A stretch of DNA of 63,501 bases from Elusimicrobiota bacterium. GTDB lineage: Bacteria > Elusimicrobiota > Elusimicrobia > UBA1565 > UBA9628. Where the stretch lies: the NCBI GenBank assembly GCA_003151975.1, contig PLZD01000061.1, positions 4,120-67,620 of the forward strand, read 5' to 3'. The position numbers were made by a program, and so were the translations under genes. Positions 51,282 through 58,738 of the stretch are shown one piece after another (positions within the stretch are counted from its first letter, which is position 1; each line of letters starts with the position of its first letter). The notes under the pieces are model-generated. The model did no database searches. It was not told where the DNA came from and was given only the letters and a program-made list of their open reading frames with translations.

Positions 51282-52386
51282 ATTGAACACTGTCGAACTC
51301 AATGCGCTCCTCGCCCGCCTGCGGGAGAGCGAAGCTAGGCTCGAGGACTTCCTCGAAAACGTGGGCGATCTCATCATGATGACTTCAGTGGACGGCCCGG
51401 ACGGCCGCATCATCTACGCCAATCGCGCCTGGAAAGCGAGGCTGGGCTACGACGAGGAGGATCTCAAGATGATGTGCATCCGTGATCTGTTCCGCCCGGA
51501 AGACAACGAGCGGATGGCGGAGATTCTCGAGAGGCTCAAAACCGGAGAGTCCATCCAAGGCCTCGTGCTCAATCTCGTATCGAAGGACGGCGTCGTCTTC
51601 CCCGCGGAGGGTTCGGTGAGCCTGCGCTTCCAAGACGGCAAGCCCGTTTACAGCCGCGTGATCCTTCGCGACATCACCGAGCGCCTGAAAATCGAGCAGA
51701 TGAAGAACGAGGCGGTCTCCCTGGCGAGCCACGAACTGCGTCAGCCATTGTGCGTCATCAAGACGGCCCTCGACGCCATCGGGCAGTTCGGGCAGACCCT
51801 GCCCGTCGCCAAGGCGGATGAATTCCTGCAAATGGCTCGCCGCAACACTGAGAGACTGGCGGAGATGGTGGATGTCTATCTGGATTTGGCGAAGCTGGAG
51901 TCGGGCGCCATGGAACTGAAGTCCGGGCCCGTGGAGCTTTCCGCCGTCATTGAGCGCGTTGTGGCCGATGTCGGATTGACCGCCGCCCAGAGGGGCGTAC
52001 GCTGCGAGATGTCCGGCGCCCGAGAAGTCCTCATGGTCGTCGCCGATCCTCTCCGTTTGACCCAGGTTTTGACCAATCTTCTCTCAAACGCCGTGAAATT
52101 CTCGCCGGCGGGGGAAGCCGTCACGGTTTACTGGACGCGCCAGGACGGCGAAGCGAGCGTGTCGGTGGCCGATCGCGGACCCGGCATCTCTCGTGAGTTC
52201 AGGTCCCGGATCTTCGGTAAGTTCGCGCAGGAACGCAGGATCGAGACCTCAGGGGCGACCAAGGGCACGGGGCTCGGCCTGAGCATCGCGAAGGCGATCG
52301 TGGAGAGATTGGGGGGACGCATTTGGTTTGAGACAAAAGTCGGCGAAGGCACCACCTTTCGCTTCACTCTTCCAGTTTCCGTATGA
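51268..52386 (+). CDS. PAS-domain sensor histidine kinase
   Basis: 372 residues without membrane helices, so cytoplasmic. A PAS domain spans residues 25-145 (GRIIYANRAWKARLGYDEED; ends VILRDITERLK). The HisKA box has the phospho-acceptor in VSLASHELRQPLCVIK. The ATPase motifs are NLLSNAVKFSP (N), VADRGPGIS (G1) and TKGTGLGLSIAKAIVE (G2). It overlaps the Crp-type gene by 14 bases and ends the efflux operon. No response regulator is encoded in the island. A receiver-only protein lies 550 bases downstream, beyond the right repeat. Confidence 0.93.
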   Translation: MITDELNTVELNALLARLRESEARLEDFLENVGDLIMMTSVDGPDGRIIYANRAWKARLGYDEEDLKMMCIRDLFRPEDNERMAEILERLKTGESIQGLVLNLVSKDGVVFPAEGSVSLRFQDGKPVYSRVILRDITERLKIEQMKNEAVSLASHELRQPLCVIKTALDAIGQFGQTLPVAKADEFLQMARRNTERLAEMVDVYLDLAKLESGAMELKSGPVELSAVIERVVADVGLTAAQRGVRCEMSGAREVLMVVADPLRLTQVLTNLLSNAVKFSPAGEAVTVYWTRQDGEASVSVADRGPGISREFRSRIFGKFAQERRIETSGATKGTGLGLSIAKAIVERLGGRIWFETKVGEGTTFRFTLPVSV

Positions 52387-52398
52387 CAGATTTGGGCG

Positions 52399-52459
52399 CG
52401 CCGCTCGGCCTTGCTACGTTCGAGCGCTAAGCTTCTGAGCGTAGCAAGACCGAGCGGCG
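52399..52459 (+). terminator. large stem-loop after the histidine kinase gene
   Basis: Arms 52399-52418 and 52440-52459 pair over 20 bases with one mismatch, enclosing a 21-base loop whose CGCT/AGCG ends extend the stem. No T tract follows. It probably ends or protects the operon transcript. Confidence 0.55.
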
Positions 52460-52572
52460 TCCATAGCGCGCGGACCTGCGCCTGCGGCGGGCGGTTCGAT
52501 CCGTGGACTCAGGCTATCTACGAGCCAAGTCCACGTCTCGAACCTCGGAGGAAATCCTGGAATGCCGTTGGA

Positions 52573-52669
52573 GCTTGCGACCGAAGGTCGCAAGCAGCCC
52601 GCTGCAAGCGCCCGCGGACTCAGCCAGGACCTTTTGGCGCTCTAATGTTTGGTGTCCAAAAAGTGTCCA
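52573..52669. repeat. hairpin and end-repeat in the non-coding right end of the island
   Basis: GCTTGCGACC-GAA-GGTCGCAAGC (52573-52595) is a perfect 10-bp hairpin. At 52649-52669 a 21-base copy (20 of 21 identical to 41033-41053) of the left-end GTGTCCAAAAAGYGTCCA motif occurs in direct orientation. A short copy of the att core, ACCGTTGCTTT, sits at 52730-52740. The stretch 52387-52936 holds no convincing gene. Confidence 0.7.
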
Positions 52670-52800
52670 TCCGAACGCCAAAATAGGCCATTTCCAACCT
52701 TCTCGGCACCAATCGCCGCAAAGATCGAAACCGTTGCTTTGTGTTAGCAGGATCAGCGTTTCCGACGGAGAAAGGGGGGAGAAAATCCGGGGGCGTCCTA

Positions 52801-52842
52801 GGTTTTACAGACCGTTGCTTTTGACCGCTCAGCCACCCATCC
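52801..52842. repeat. att-like direct repeat, right copy (5' half of tRNA-Tyr)
   Basis: Exact copy of 40744-40785. It is a truncated tRNA: nucleotides 1-42 only, followed by unrelated sequence on the minus strand. Confidence 0.9.
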
Positions 52843-52852
52843 GACTGAGGAG

Positions 52853-52882
52853 ATTCTAGCTTTTTCGAGAGAGTTTTCTCAA
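52853..52882 (-). promoter_or_regulatory. stranded promoter pointing into the truncated tRNA-Tyr
   Basis: TTGAGA (52882-52877), 18-base spacer, TAGAAT (52858-52853) on the minus strand; the tRNA 5' end follows 10 bases after the -10. The placement suits a tRNA promoter and there is no other gene for it to serve. Confidence 0.7.
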
Positions 52883-52936
52883 ATGCGCCGCGGGCCGAGC
52901 GGACCGGCCGCGTATATCGTAAACTTTAGGTCAGCC

Positions 52937-53320
52937 ATGCAGGTTTTGATTGTCGAGGACGACGAGAGCATCCGGCAAATCTTCCGCTACATGTTCCGCG
53001 GGACGGGGCACGACGTCATCTACACCGAGCATCTGACCGAGGCCGCGGATAAGCTCAAGGATTTGAAGGAGTGCGCTCTCTTGATCACGGATTACAAGCT
53101 CCCCGAGGGGCTTTGCGTCGATTTCGCGCGAGAGTTCCGCGCGAAGTTCCCGCGCGCGGGGCTTCTGGTCGTCACCGGAGCTCACGGCATCGAGGATGAG
53201 CTGCGCACTCTGGATGGCCTCGACCACGCCAACGTTCTGCACAAGCCCTTCGACATGGACGATACGATCAAGATCATCGAGCTCGCGCTCAAGGCCTACG
53301 GCGAAAAATCCAGGCCTTGA
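52937..53320 (+). CDS. single-domain response regulator (CheY-like)
   Basis: 127 residues forming only a receiver. Acidic pocket in VLIVEDDES, phospho-acceptor Asp in LLITDYKLPEG, conserved Thr-Gly in LVVTGAHG and Lys in VLHKPFDMDD. The ATG at 52937 gives the canonical N terminus MQVLIVEDD; the longer frame crosses the promoter region. It lies just outside the right island repeat, next to the island's orphan kinase, so phosphotransfer between them is possible but unproved. Confidence 0.9.
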   Translation: MQVLIVEDDESIRQIFRYMFRGTGHDVIYTEHLTEAADKLKDLKECALLITDYKLPEGLCVDFAREFRAKFPRAGLLVVTGAHGIEDELRTLDGLDHANVLHKPFDMDDTIKIIELALKAYGEKSRP

Positions 53321-53339
53321 CCTAAAAGGCAACCGGGGC

Positions 53340-53345
53340 TAAACT
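53340..53345 (+). promoter_or_regulatory. TANNNT -10 element before the DUF5665-like gene
   Basis: TAAACT ends six bases before the ATG at 53352. Confidence 0.4.
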
Positions 53346-53351
53346 GACGCG

Positions 53352-53729
53352 ATGGCCGACGAAAAGCCCGCGCCGCCCCAAAACAACCCCGAAGCGCAAG
53401 TCTCGGTGTCGCGCGCGCAGTCTCGATCGGACCGGCGGCATAGAGTCCGGAACGACATCTCTTTGGCCCACCCGACTGGAGAGATCGCCTGGATGGCCGA
53501 CATACTCGACCGGCCTTGGCGCATCTTCTACCTGAACACGATCGCGGGCATCGGCCGCGGCTTGGGTTTCGCGATCGGCGTGACGATCTTGGCGGGCGTG
53601 GTGCTGACCGTCGGCTATCGCCTGGCCCGCCGCGCGGTGACCTTGCCGTGGGTCGGGCACGAAATCGCGCTCTTCCTCGACGAAGTCGAGCAGAACAGCT
53701 CCGGCTTCAAGAAGATGCGGCCTCAGTAG
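53352..53729 (+). CDS. DUF5665-like membrane protein
   Basis: 125 residues. A disordered polar N terminus (about 45 residues) is followed by WRIFYLNTIAGIGRGLGFAI, GVTILAGVVLTVGYRLARRA and WVGHEIALFLDEVEQN, the pattern of DUF5665 proteins with one or two membrane helices. The end overlaps the convergent gene by seven bases. Function unknown. Confidence 0.65.
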   Translation: MADEKPAPPQNNPEAQVSVSRAQSRSDRRHRVRNDISLAHPTGEIAWMADILDRPWRIFYLNTIAGIGRGLGFAIGVTILAGVVLTVGYRLARRAVTLPWVGHEIALFLDEVEQNSSGFKKMRPQ

Positions 53730-55327
53730 ACGTAGGCGTCGCCGTAGATGAAGTCAGGCAGAATCCTGCGCTTTCGGTAGGCCGACGCGCTTCCCTTCCG
53801 CGCGGCCTTGAGCAGCGCGACACCCGGCGACTCGCTCTGCACGCTGGCGTAGAGGCTCGAGGCCTCGCGGCGGCGTCCTTGAAGGTCGAGCGTCCGGGCC
53901 TGCCAGAGCCGGGCGGCTTGCTGGCGGTGCGGGATGTCCGGCAAGGCGGCCCCGGCCTCGAAACTCTCTCTGGCCGTTTCGAGCTCGCCCACCATCAAAG
54001 AGGTCAGTCCGCGCATGTGCCGGTAGATCGGGTCTTCCTCGTCGCCGCGCACGGCGGACTCGAGCTCCGAGGCTGCGGCCTGCGCGTCGCGGTTTTTGGC
54101 CCAAGCGCCGTAGGCTGAAAGATAATGGCCGTAAGCGTGCCGTTTGCCTTCGGGCAAAGGATCGGCCGGCGAGAGGATTTCGTTGGTCGCGCCGTCGTCC
54201 CACAACGGGATGCTGCGATAAGGTCCTTCGCAGACGGGCGCTCCGCCCTCCGAGACCCAGATGCGCCCGCGCTCGGGATCCATGACGACGCTCGTGACGG
54301 TGTAGGGCTGATGGATCGCTTGACCGAACGCCCGCACGAGGCCGCGCTCGGGATCGAGACGATCGTTGAGCAGGCCGGCCAGGGCCGCGACGTCGACGCG
54401 GCCGCGGGCTTTATCGAGGATCTCTTCGGCGCGCAAGCGGCGCAGCCGGCTGCTTTCATAAAAAGCGGGACGGTGCAGTTCGGTCGAGCGCAGGGCCGGA
54501 TCGGAAAACGTGTTGGTGTGCACGAGACGCTCGTCGAGCGAGCGCCTCACCGAGGTGCGGTGCCCGGTCTTCTCGATGACGGCCGCCTCTTTCTTTTTCC
54601 AATGCGTCAACACGAGGCTCCAGCCGCTCGTGGCCGGCCACTCGCGGCAAAGTGCTGCGGCCGCATCGATGTCCCGGGCGTTGAGCAGGACCTGCACGCC
54701 GAGATCCAGGATCGGCCGTCCCGATGGCAGCGGCCCGAGGTCCTTCGTGTAGTGCTGATGGAGCGCGACCGAAAGACCTTCTTCATTGATGCCGGTGATG
54801 CCGTCGGCGATGCTGCCCGCCGCGCCGATCGAGACATAAGGGATACCGCGGTCGGGCTTGTGGCGGCAGACGAGGGGAAAGCGATCCCAGACGCCGTTGC
54901 CGGGGAAGTCGAGGTTGCGCGCATAGAGGAGTCTGCCGTCTTCTGTGTGCGATCCCCAGGCCGCGGCCGAGGTGCAGCCCAAGGTCGGCGCGGCCAGCAC
55001 GCGCCCCGAGGTCCCGACCAGAAAATTGAGCACGTCGGGCATCGCGAGGCCCTCGCGCACCATGCGCGGATTCAGGCCCGAGCCCTCGCAGAAACCCGCG
55101 ACAAGCTGGGAGGTTTCGGGGGAGAGGCGATTGCCGAAGATGCCGTGCAGCTTGTCGAGCGCCCAGCCCGCGGGACGCGGCAAGGAGGAGAAGACTTCCT
55201 TGGCGCAGAAGCCGCGGTAGAAATCGAGGATACCGCTTTCCTTGATTTTGGAACCGAACAACTCGCCGTGTTGGCGCCCACGCTCGCGCGCGGAGCCTTT
55301 GAGCTCAGCCCGTAGGATCTCGCTCAC
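53723..55327 (-). CDS. C45-type Ntn-hydrolase (acyltransferase-like) with C-terminal TPR-like region
   Basis: 534 residues from a GTG overlapping the stop of the PAP2-like gene (GTGA). A propeptide-like N-terminal part leads to LGCTSAAAWGSHTEDGRLLY and ARNLDFPGNGVWDRF. This matches peptidase C45/choloylglycine-hydrolase-like proteins, in which the Cys becomes the N-terminal nucleophile after self-cleavage. VSIGAAGSIADGITGINEEG further supports the fold. The last 140 residues are helical and TPR-like (GKRHAYGHYLSAYGAWAKNR, QAARLWQARTLDLQGRRREA). No signal peptide is evident. Substrate unknown. Confidence 0.78.
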   Translation of the reverse strand: MSEILRAELKGSARERGRQHGELFGSKIKESGILDFYRGFCAKEVFSSLPRPAGWALDKLHGIFGNRLSPETSQLVAGFCEGSGLNPRMVREGLAMPDVLNFLVGTSGRVLAAPTLGCTSAAAWGSHTEDGRLLYARNLDFPGNGVWDRFPLVCRHKPDRGIPYVSIGAAGSIADGITGINEEGLSVALHQHYTKDLGPLPSGRPILDLGVQVLLNARDIDAAAALCREWPATSGWSLVLTHWKKKEAAVIEKTGHRTSVRRSLDERLVHTNTFSDPALRSTELHRPAFYESSRLRRLRAEEILDKARGRVDVAALAGLLNDRLDPERGLVRAFGQAIHQPYTVTSVVMDPERGRIWVSEGGAPVCEGPYRSIPLWDDGATNEILSPADPLPEGKRHAYGHYLSAYGAWAKNRDAQAAASELESAVRGDEEDPIYRHMRGLTSLMVGELETARESFEAGAALPDIPHRQQAARLWQARTLDLQGRRREASSLYASVQSESPGVALLKAARKGSASAYRKRRILPDFIYGDAYVY

Positions 55328-55950
55328 GCGGCCGCGGCCTCCGGATCCATCCAGCCGAAGAAGTGGCGCGACAAAGTGACGACCGTAGGCACGATCACGA
55401 AGGCGCCGAGCACGTCGATCGCGTAGTGGTTGCGCGTCAGCAGCACGCCGAGGCCGTTGGCGAAGGAGACGGCCAGGCAAATGAGGCTGAGCGCGCGGTG
55501 CCGCCGGCTCAGCAGGAAATAGAGGAAAGGCGCGCCGGTGTGGCCGGAGAAGAACAGTTCGCCGTCGAACTCGAGATAGCCGCGCACGCCCGGCACGAGC
55601 TTGCTGGTGTAGAGCGGGATCAGTCCCGGCAGAGGGCCGACCGGAGTCAGCAGTAGGAAGACGTCGCGGACGAGCATCATGACGGCCGTCGCGGTCAAGA
55701 TGTAGGCCAGGCGCCGCCAATCGTTGCGGATCCAGTAGAGAAAAAAGCCGGACAGGAACAGAATGTAGCCTTGTGAGAGGAGGCCGGTCCAATCGAGCAG
55801 GGGAAGTTGGCGCACGAGGAGATCGATGCCGGGCGAGAACGGCACGCCGCTGCGATAGCGGCACACCCAGAACATAAGAAGATAGGAGACGGCGAGCAAG
55901 GAGAATCCGAAGACCGTCAGGCCCGCCCAACGCTGCGACTCGCGGCTCAT
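55324..55950 (-). CDS. PAP2-like / sphingomyelin-synthase-like membrane phosphatase
   Basis: 208 residues, six helices. The active-site motifs are DGELFFSGHTGAPFLYF and TRNHYAIDVLGAFVIV, matching the C2 and C3 motifs of the PAP2_C group (His and His...Asp). It probably acts on phospholipid or polyprenyl-phosphate head groups in the membrane. The ATG at 55950 follows a TAAAAT box by six bases. The adjacent Ntn-hydrolase is translated from the same message. Confidence 0.82.
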   Translation of the reverse strand: MSRESQRWAGLTVFGFSLLAVSYLLMFWVCRYRSGVPFSPGIDLLVRQLPLLDWTGLLSQGYILFLSGFFLYWIRNDWRRLAYILTATAVMMLVRDVFLLLTPVGPLPGLIPLYTSKLVPGVRGYLEFDGELFFSGHTGAPFLYFLLSRRHRALSLICLAVSFANGLGVLLTRNHYAIDVLGAFVIVPTVVTLSRHFFGWMDPEAAAA

Positions 55951-55956
55951 CAAGAT

Positions 55957-55962
55957 ATTTTA
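55957..55962 (-). promoter_or_regulatory. TANNNT -10 element before the PAP2-like gene
   Basis: TAAAAT on the minus strand (55962-55957), six bases before the ATG. The -35 is weak. Confidence 0.45.
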
Positions 55963-56045
55963 CCTAATTCACGCGGCGGGGCATGGGGCTTTAGGCCTGG
56001 ACTGGTGCTTCCCGGGGTGCCCATGACCCGGGGGCTCCTTTCCTC

Positions 56046-56051
56046 TATAGT
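56046..56051 (+). promoter_or_regulatory. TANNNT -10 element before the 893-residue protein gene
   Basis: TATAGT, five bases before the ATG at 56057. Confidence 0.45.
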
Positions 56052-56056
56052 ATCCC

Positions 56057-58738
56057 ATGCTCCGAGCCCTGCTTTTGATCCTGGCCGCGGCGTCTTACGG
56101 CTTGGATTTATCGATCCCTGCGGGCCTTCCGCCGGCCCAGCAGCTCGCGGACATCCCGAAGGGCTTCACACTCAACGCCGAAGTCTTGGAGCGCTACGGC
56201 TACACGCTCGACCAATACAATGCGCTCGAAGCGTCGGAGCGTGAGCGCGTCACGGACTGGATCGAAGTGCTCGAGCACGACCGGCTTGTCGCGGAATACA
56301 AAAAGTCCGCCGCGAAAAACGAGCCCGTCAAGTTGAAGCTCTCGAAAGAGACGGAAGCCGCGATGGCGCGGCTCAAGGCCAATCTCGGCTCGAATTTCGA
56401 CGGGGACGCGAAGACGGGCGGCGGTGCGTCGTCCTGGGTCCCTTCCCTGACCATGCGCGGCCAGCCGGCTTCGGAGGGCGACTCGATGGATTACTCCGGC
56501 ACACTGCGTCGGCTGTCGCTGACCAATCCCGGGCACGATTTGACTTTGAGCTACGGCCTGCTCGGCGCCGACGGGATCAGCCCGCTCGTCGAGGCCAGTC
56601 CTTACGCGGGCGTCGAGAAGGGCTGGCGCGGCAGCAACGGCACGATCGACTACGACGGCCGCGCCTCGGCGTACGCGCTCAATCTCGGCGCGCGGGTCTA
56701 TCCCAACGACGACGGTCCCGTCGACGCGCAAATCAATCAAGGGCTGGCGACTTTGCCCACGCTGGGGATCAAGCCCGGCGATGCGCAAAGCCTCTCGAAC
56801 AGCCTGAGCTACTCGAGCTCGTTCCAACAGCAGTGGATGTTCCTCGGCAGCATGATGGGCCGCGTCGGTCGCGCGTATCACCTGCTCGGCGACGAAGTCC
56901 GCGGCGTCGATTGGGGCTGGAGCGCGATGGGTAACTTGCGCGTCGATCAGATTTTTCCGAACGCCAGCCTCGATCAAACCGTCGGCGTACGCATCCGCCC
57001 CGATCCGTCTCACAACATCGGCATCTTCGGCGGCGTGACCGAAGGGCTCGGGCTTTTCTCGCGCTCCATGGTGGCCGACAGTCTCTCGTCGGGACAGCTT
57101 CAGACCGACATCCATCCCGAAGCCGCGCCGCACGCGACGATCGCGAGCTGGGGCAAGATGCCGTATCTTTCCGGCGTGCAGTACGAAGTCTCCGCGGGCA
57201 GGCAGTGGAACCCGTGGACCACGGTGAACTCAGCCGCAGCCGCCGTGACCGCCGACGCGGGCAACGGCGTCAAGATCGGCGCGTTCGGCTCGTACAGCGA
57301 CGAGTCGGGGGCCGACATCGAGTACGAGCGGCGCAAGTCCGCGGCCGGAGTCAAGGTCAGCCCGAGCCAGGGCGTCGACATCTCGGCACAGTACTTCAAC
57401 CAGAGCGCGACCTACGGCGATGCGCAAGTGCAGGGCCAAGGCGTCATGCTCGGCCTGACGCTCCGGGAGCAAACGCCGGGCGGCGGCCGCGGCGGCTCGG
57501 TCACGATGGACTCCCTGTTCGGCGGCGAGCTGCACTTGGTCCCCAACCAAGCTTCGTCGCAGATGGTCCAGATGATTCAGTCTTTGCTTAATCTGGCCGA
57601 CACTTTGAAGGACTCCGGCCTGGGCGCCGCCGGCGGCGCGGGCCCGGCGTGGCAGGACGTGCAGGCGGGCTGGGCCAAGCTCGATCCTGCGGCGCAGCAA
57701 GCTCTCTCCGACGCCTATCGCGCGGCGGTGCCGAGCGGCCCGTCGCTCGCGCAGATCATCGCGACCAAGCCCGCGGACATCGCTTCTCTCAATAAACTGA
57801 TCAATCTCGTCTCCGACACCCAGCTCATGGAGCGCGTGCTCGTGCGCTACATGCGCCACGAAATTCTACAGGCCATCGCCAACACCCAAGTGCCGGTCTT
57901 GGGCAAGAGCTTTCAGCTCAACGCGCCGATGATTATCGCCGCGGCCAACGCGTACGGGCTGAGCTTGAGCCCGATCCCTCCGATCACTTCCGCCAACGCG
58001 CGCCAAAGCCTCGACGCGTTTCTCCTCAATCAGGGCGCCTCCGCGCTGGGCTGCCCGAAGGGCGCCCAGCCGCAGGCCGCGACGGACTGCCTGCTCGCGC
58101 AATTGCCCAAGGCCGAGGCCGACAAATTGCGCCAACAGTACGGCGACGACATCAACGCGATACTTAAAGCGGCGGTGCAGTGGCCCAGCGACGTGATCCG
58201 CCGCGAGATGAACCAGGCGGTCCTGCAAGTCATTCTCGCCGCCGACACGCTTAACGAGCTGACCGTGGAGAAGGGCGCGCGCTTGAGCGAGCTCAATGAG
58301 CACGGCTTGATGGCCTCGTTCCAGTACCTCGACGAGCGCTCGCGGCGTGAGAACGCGCGCGTCTTTTCGGCGGCCAAGCAGGATCTGAAGGAAGAACTCG
58401 CGGCGCAGGACGCCGCGATGCGCGAACAGCTCGCCGAGTACGGCGCCTCGCGCCTGGCCTGGCTGCAAGGCCAAGCGGCTTGGCCTTCCGGCGTGCGCGT
58501 CGCGGTGCGGCCCGGCGACTGGGCGCCGCTGCTGGCGGTCTACGGCGACAAACAGATTTTCGACTTGATCCTGCGGTGCAAGGCCGCGCTCGCGGCCAAG
58601 GGGGGCAATCAGGGCCTGCTGATAACGCTTGACCGCGTGTCGCCGCTCAACAGCGTCACGATCAGCCGCGGAAATCCCGCGGAACTGCGCTTGCCGCCTA
58701 AGCCCGTCGGCCTTTCGACCTTGGAGCTTTCTTTTTAG
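56057..58738 (+). CDS. large secreted protein of unknown function
   Basis: 893 residues with a short signal peptide (MLRALLLILAAASYGLDLSI). Residues from about 120 to 480 have the alternating polar/aromatic pattern and repeated short strands of an outer-membrane or extended beta structure (NPGHDLTLSYGLLGADGISP, YEVSAGRQWNPWTTVNSAAA, VDISAQYFNQSATYGDAQVQ). Residues 520-893 are mostly alpha-helical (MRHEILQAIANTQVPVLGKS, ENARVFSAAKQDLKEELAAQ). Two Cys (ALGCPKGAQ and TDCLLAQ) may pair. The family is not recognised. It ends overlapping the convergent HD gene by 41 bases. Confidence 0.7.
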   Translation: MLRALLLILAAASYGLDLSIPAGLPPAQQLADIPKGFTLNAEVLERYGYTLDQYNALEASERERVTDWIEVLEHDRLVAEYKKSAAKNEPVKLKLSKETEAAMARLKANLGSNFDGDAKTGGGASSWVPSLTMRGQPASEGDSMDYSGTLRRLSLTNPGHDLTLSYGLLGADGISPLVEASPYAGVEKGWRGSNGTIDYDGRASAYALNLGARVYPNDDGPVDAQINQGLATLPTLGIKPGDAQSLSNSLSYSSSFQQQWMFLGSMMGRVGRAYHLLGDEVRGVDWGWSAMGNLRVDQIFPNASLDQTVGVRIRPDPSHNIGIFGGVTEGLGLFSRSMVADSLSSGQLQTDIHPEAAPHATIASWGKMPYLSGVQYEVSAGRQWNPWTTVNSAAAAVTADAGNGVKIGAFGSYSDESGADIEYERRKSAAGVKVSPSQGVDISAQYFNQSATYGDAQVQGQGVMLGLTLREQTPGGGRGGSVTMDSLFGGELHLVPNQASSQMVQMIQSLLNLADTLKDSGLGAAGGAGPAWQDVQAGWAKLDPAAQQALSDAYRAAVPSGPSLAQIIATKPADIASLNKLINLVSDTQLMERVLVRYMRHEILQAIANTQVPVLGKSFQLNAPMIIAAANAYGLSLSPIPPITSANARQSLDAFLLNQGASALGCPKGAQPQAATDCLLAQLPKAEADKLRQQYGDDINAILKAAVQWPSDVIRREMNQAVLQVILAADTLNELTVEKGARLSELNEHGLMASFQYLDERSRRENARVFSAAKQDLKEELAAQDAAMREQLAEYGASRLAWLQGQAAWPSGVRVAVRPGDWAPLLAVYGDKQIFDLILRCKAALAAKGGNQGLLITLDRVSPLNSVTISRGNPAELRLPPKPVGLSTLELSF

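Larger units (their letters stand above)
40744..52842. mobile_element. putative 12-kb genomic island bounded by 42-bp att-like repeats in tRNA-Tyr
   Basis: The exact 42-bp direct repeat (40744-40785 and 52801-52842) is the tRNA-Tyr 5' half, from nucleotide 1 through the anticodon loop. Accessory genes fill the interval: a toxin-antitoxin pair, an efflux operon and regulators. The right repeat is a truncated tRNA with a good promoter upstream, as expected if the target tRNA was split in the anticodon arm and repaired by element sequence. No integrase or other recombinase is encoded between the repeats, so the element would be decayed or moved in trans. A comparison with related genomes lacking the interval would settle it. 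Confidence 0.75.

Noticed and set aside
40786-52800. Search for an integrase, transposase or phage genes in the island
   Set aside because: Every long frame is assigned to another family; none shows tyrosine or serine recombinase motifs. The island call rests on repeats and context only.
52411-52859. Two overlapping short frames (91 and 118 codons) in the island right end
   Set aside because: They run through the stem-loop, the hairpin, the end repeat and (for the longer one) the att repeat, with no ribosome site or motif.
53723-55930. 735-codon reading of the Ntn-hydrolase frame
   Set aside because: The first 200 codons are antiphase to the PAP2-like gene and Arg/Pro-rich; the GTG at 55327 with GTGA overlap is the sensible start.
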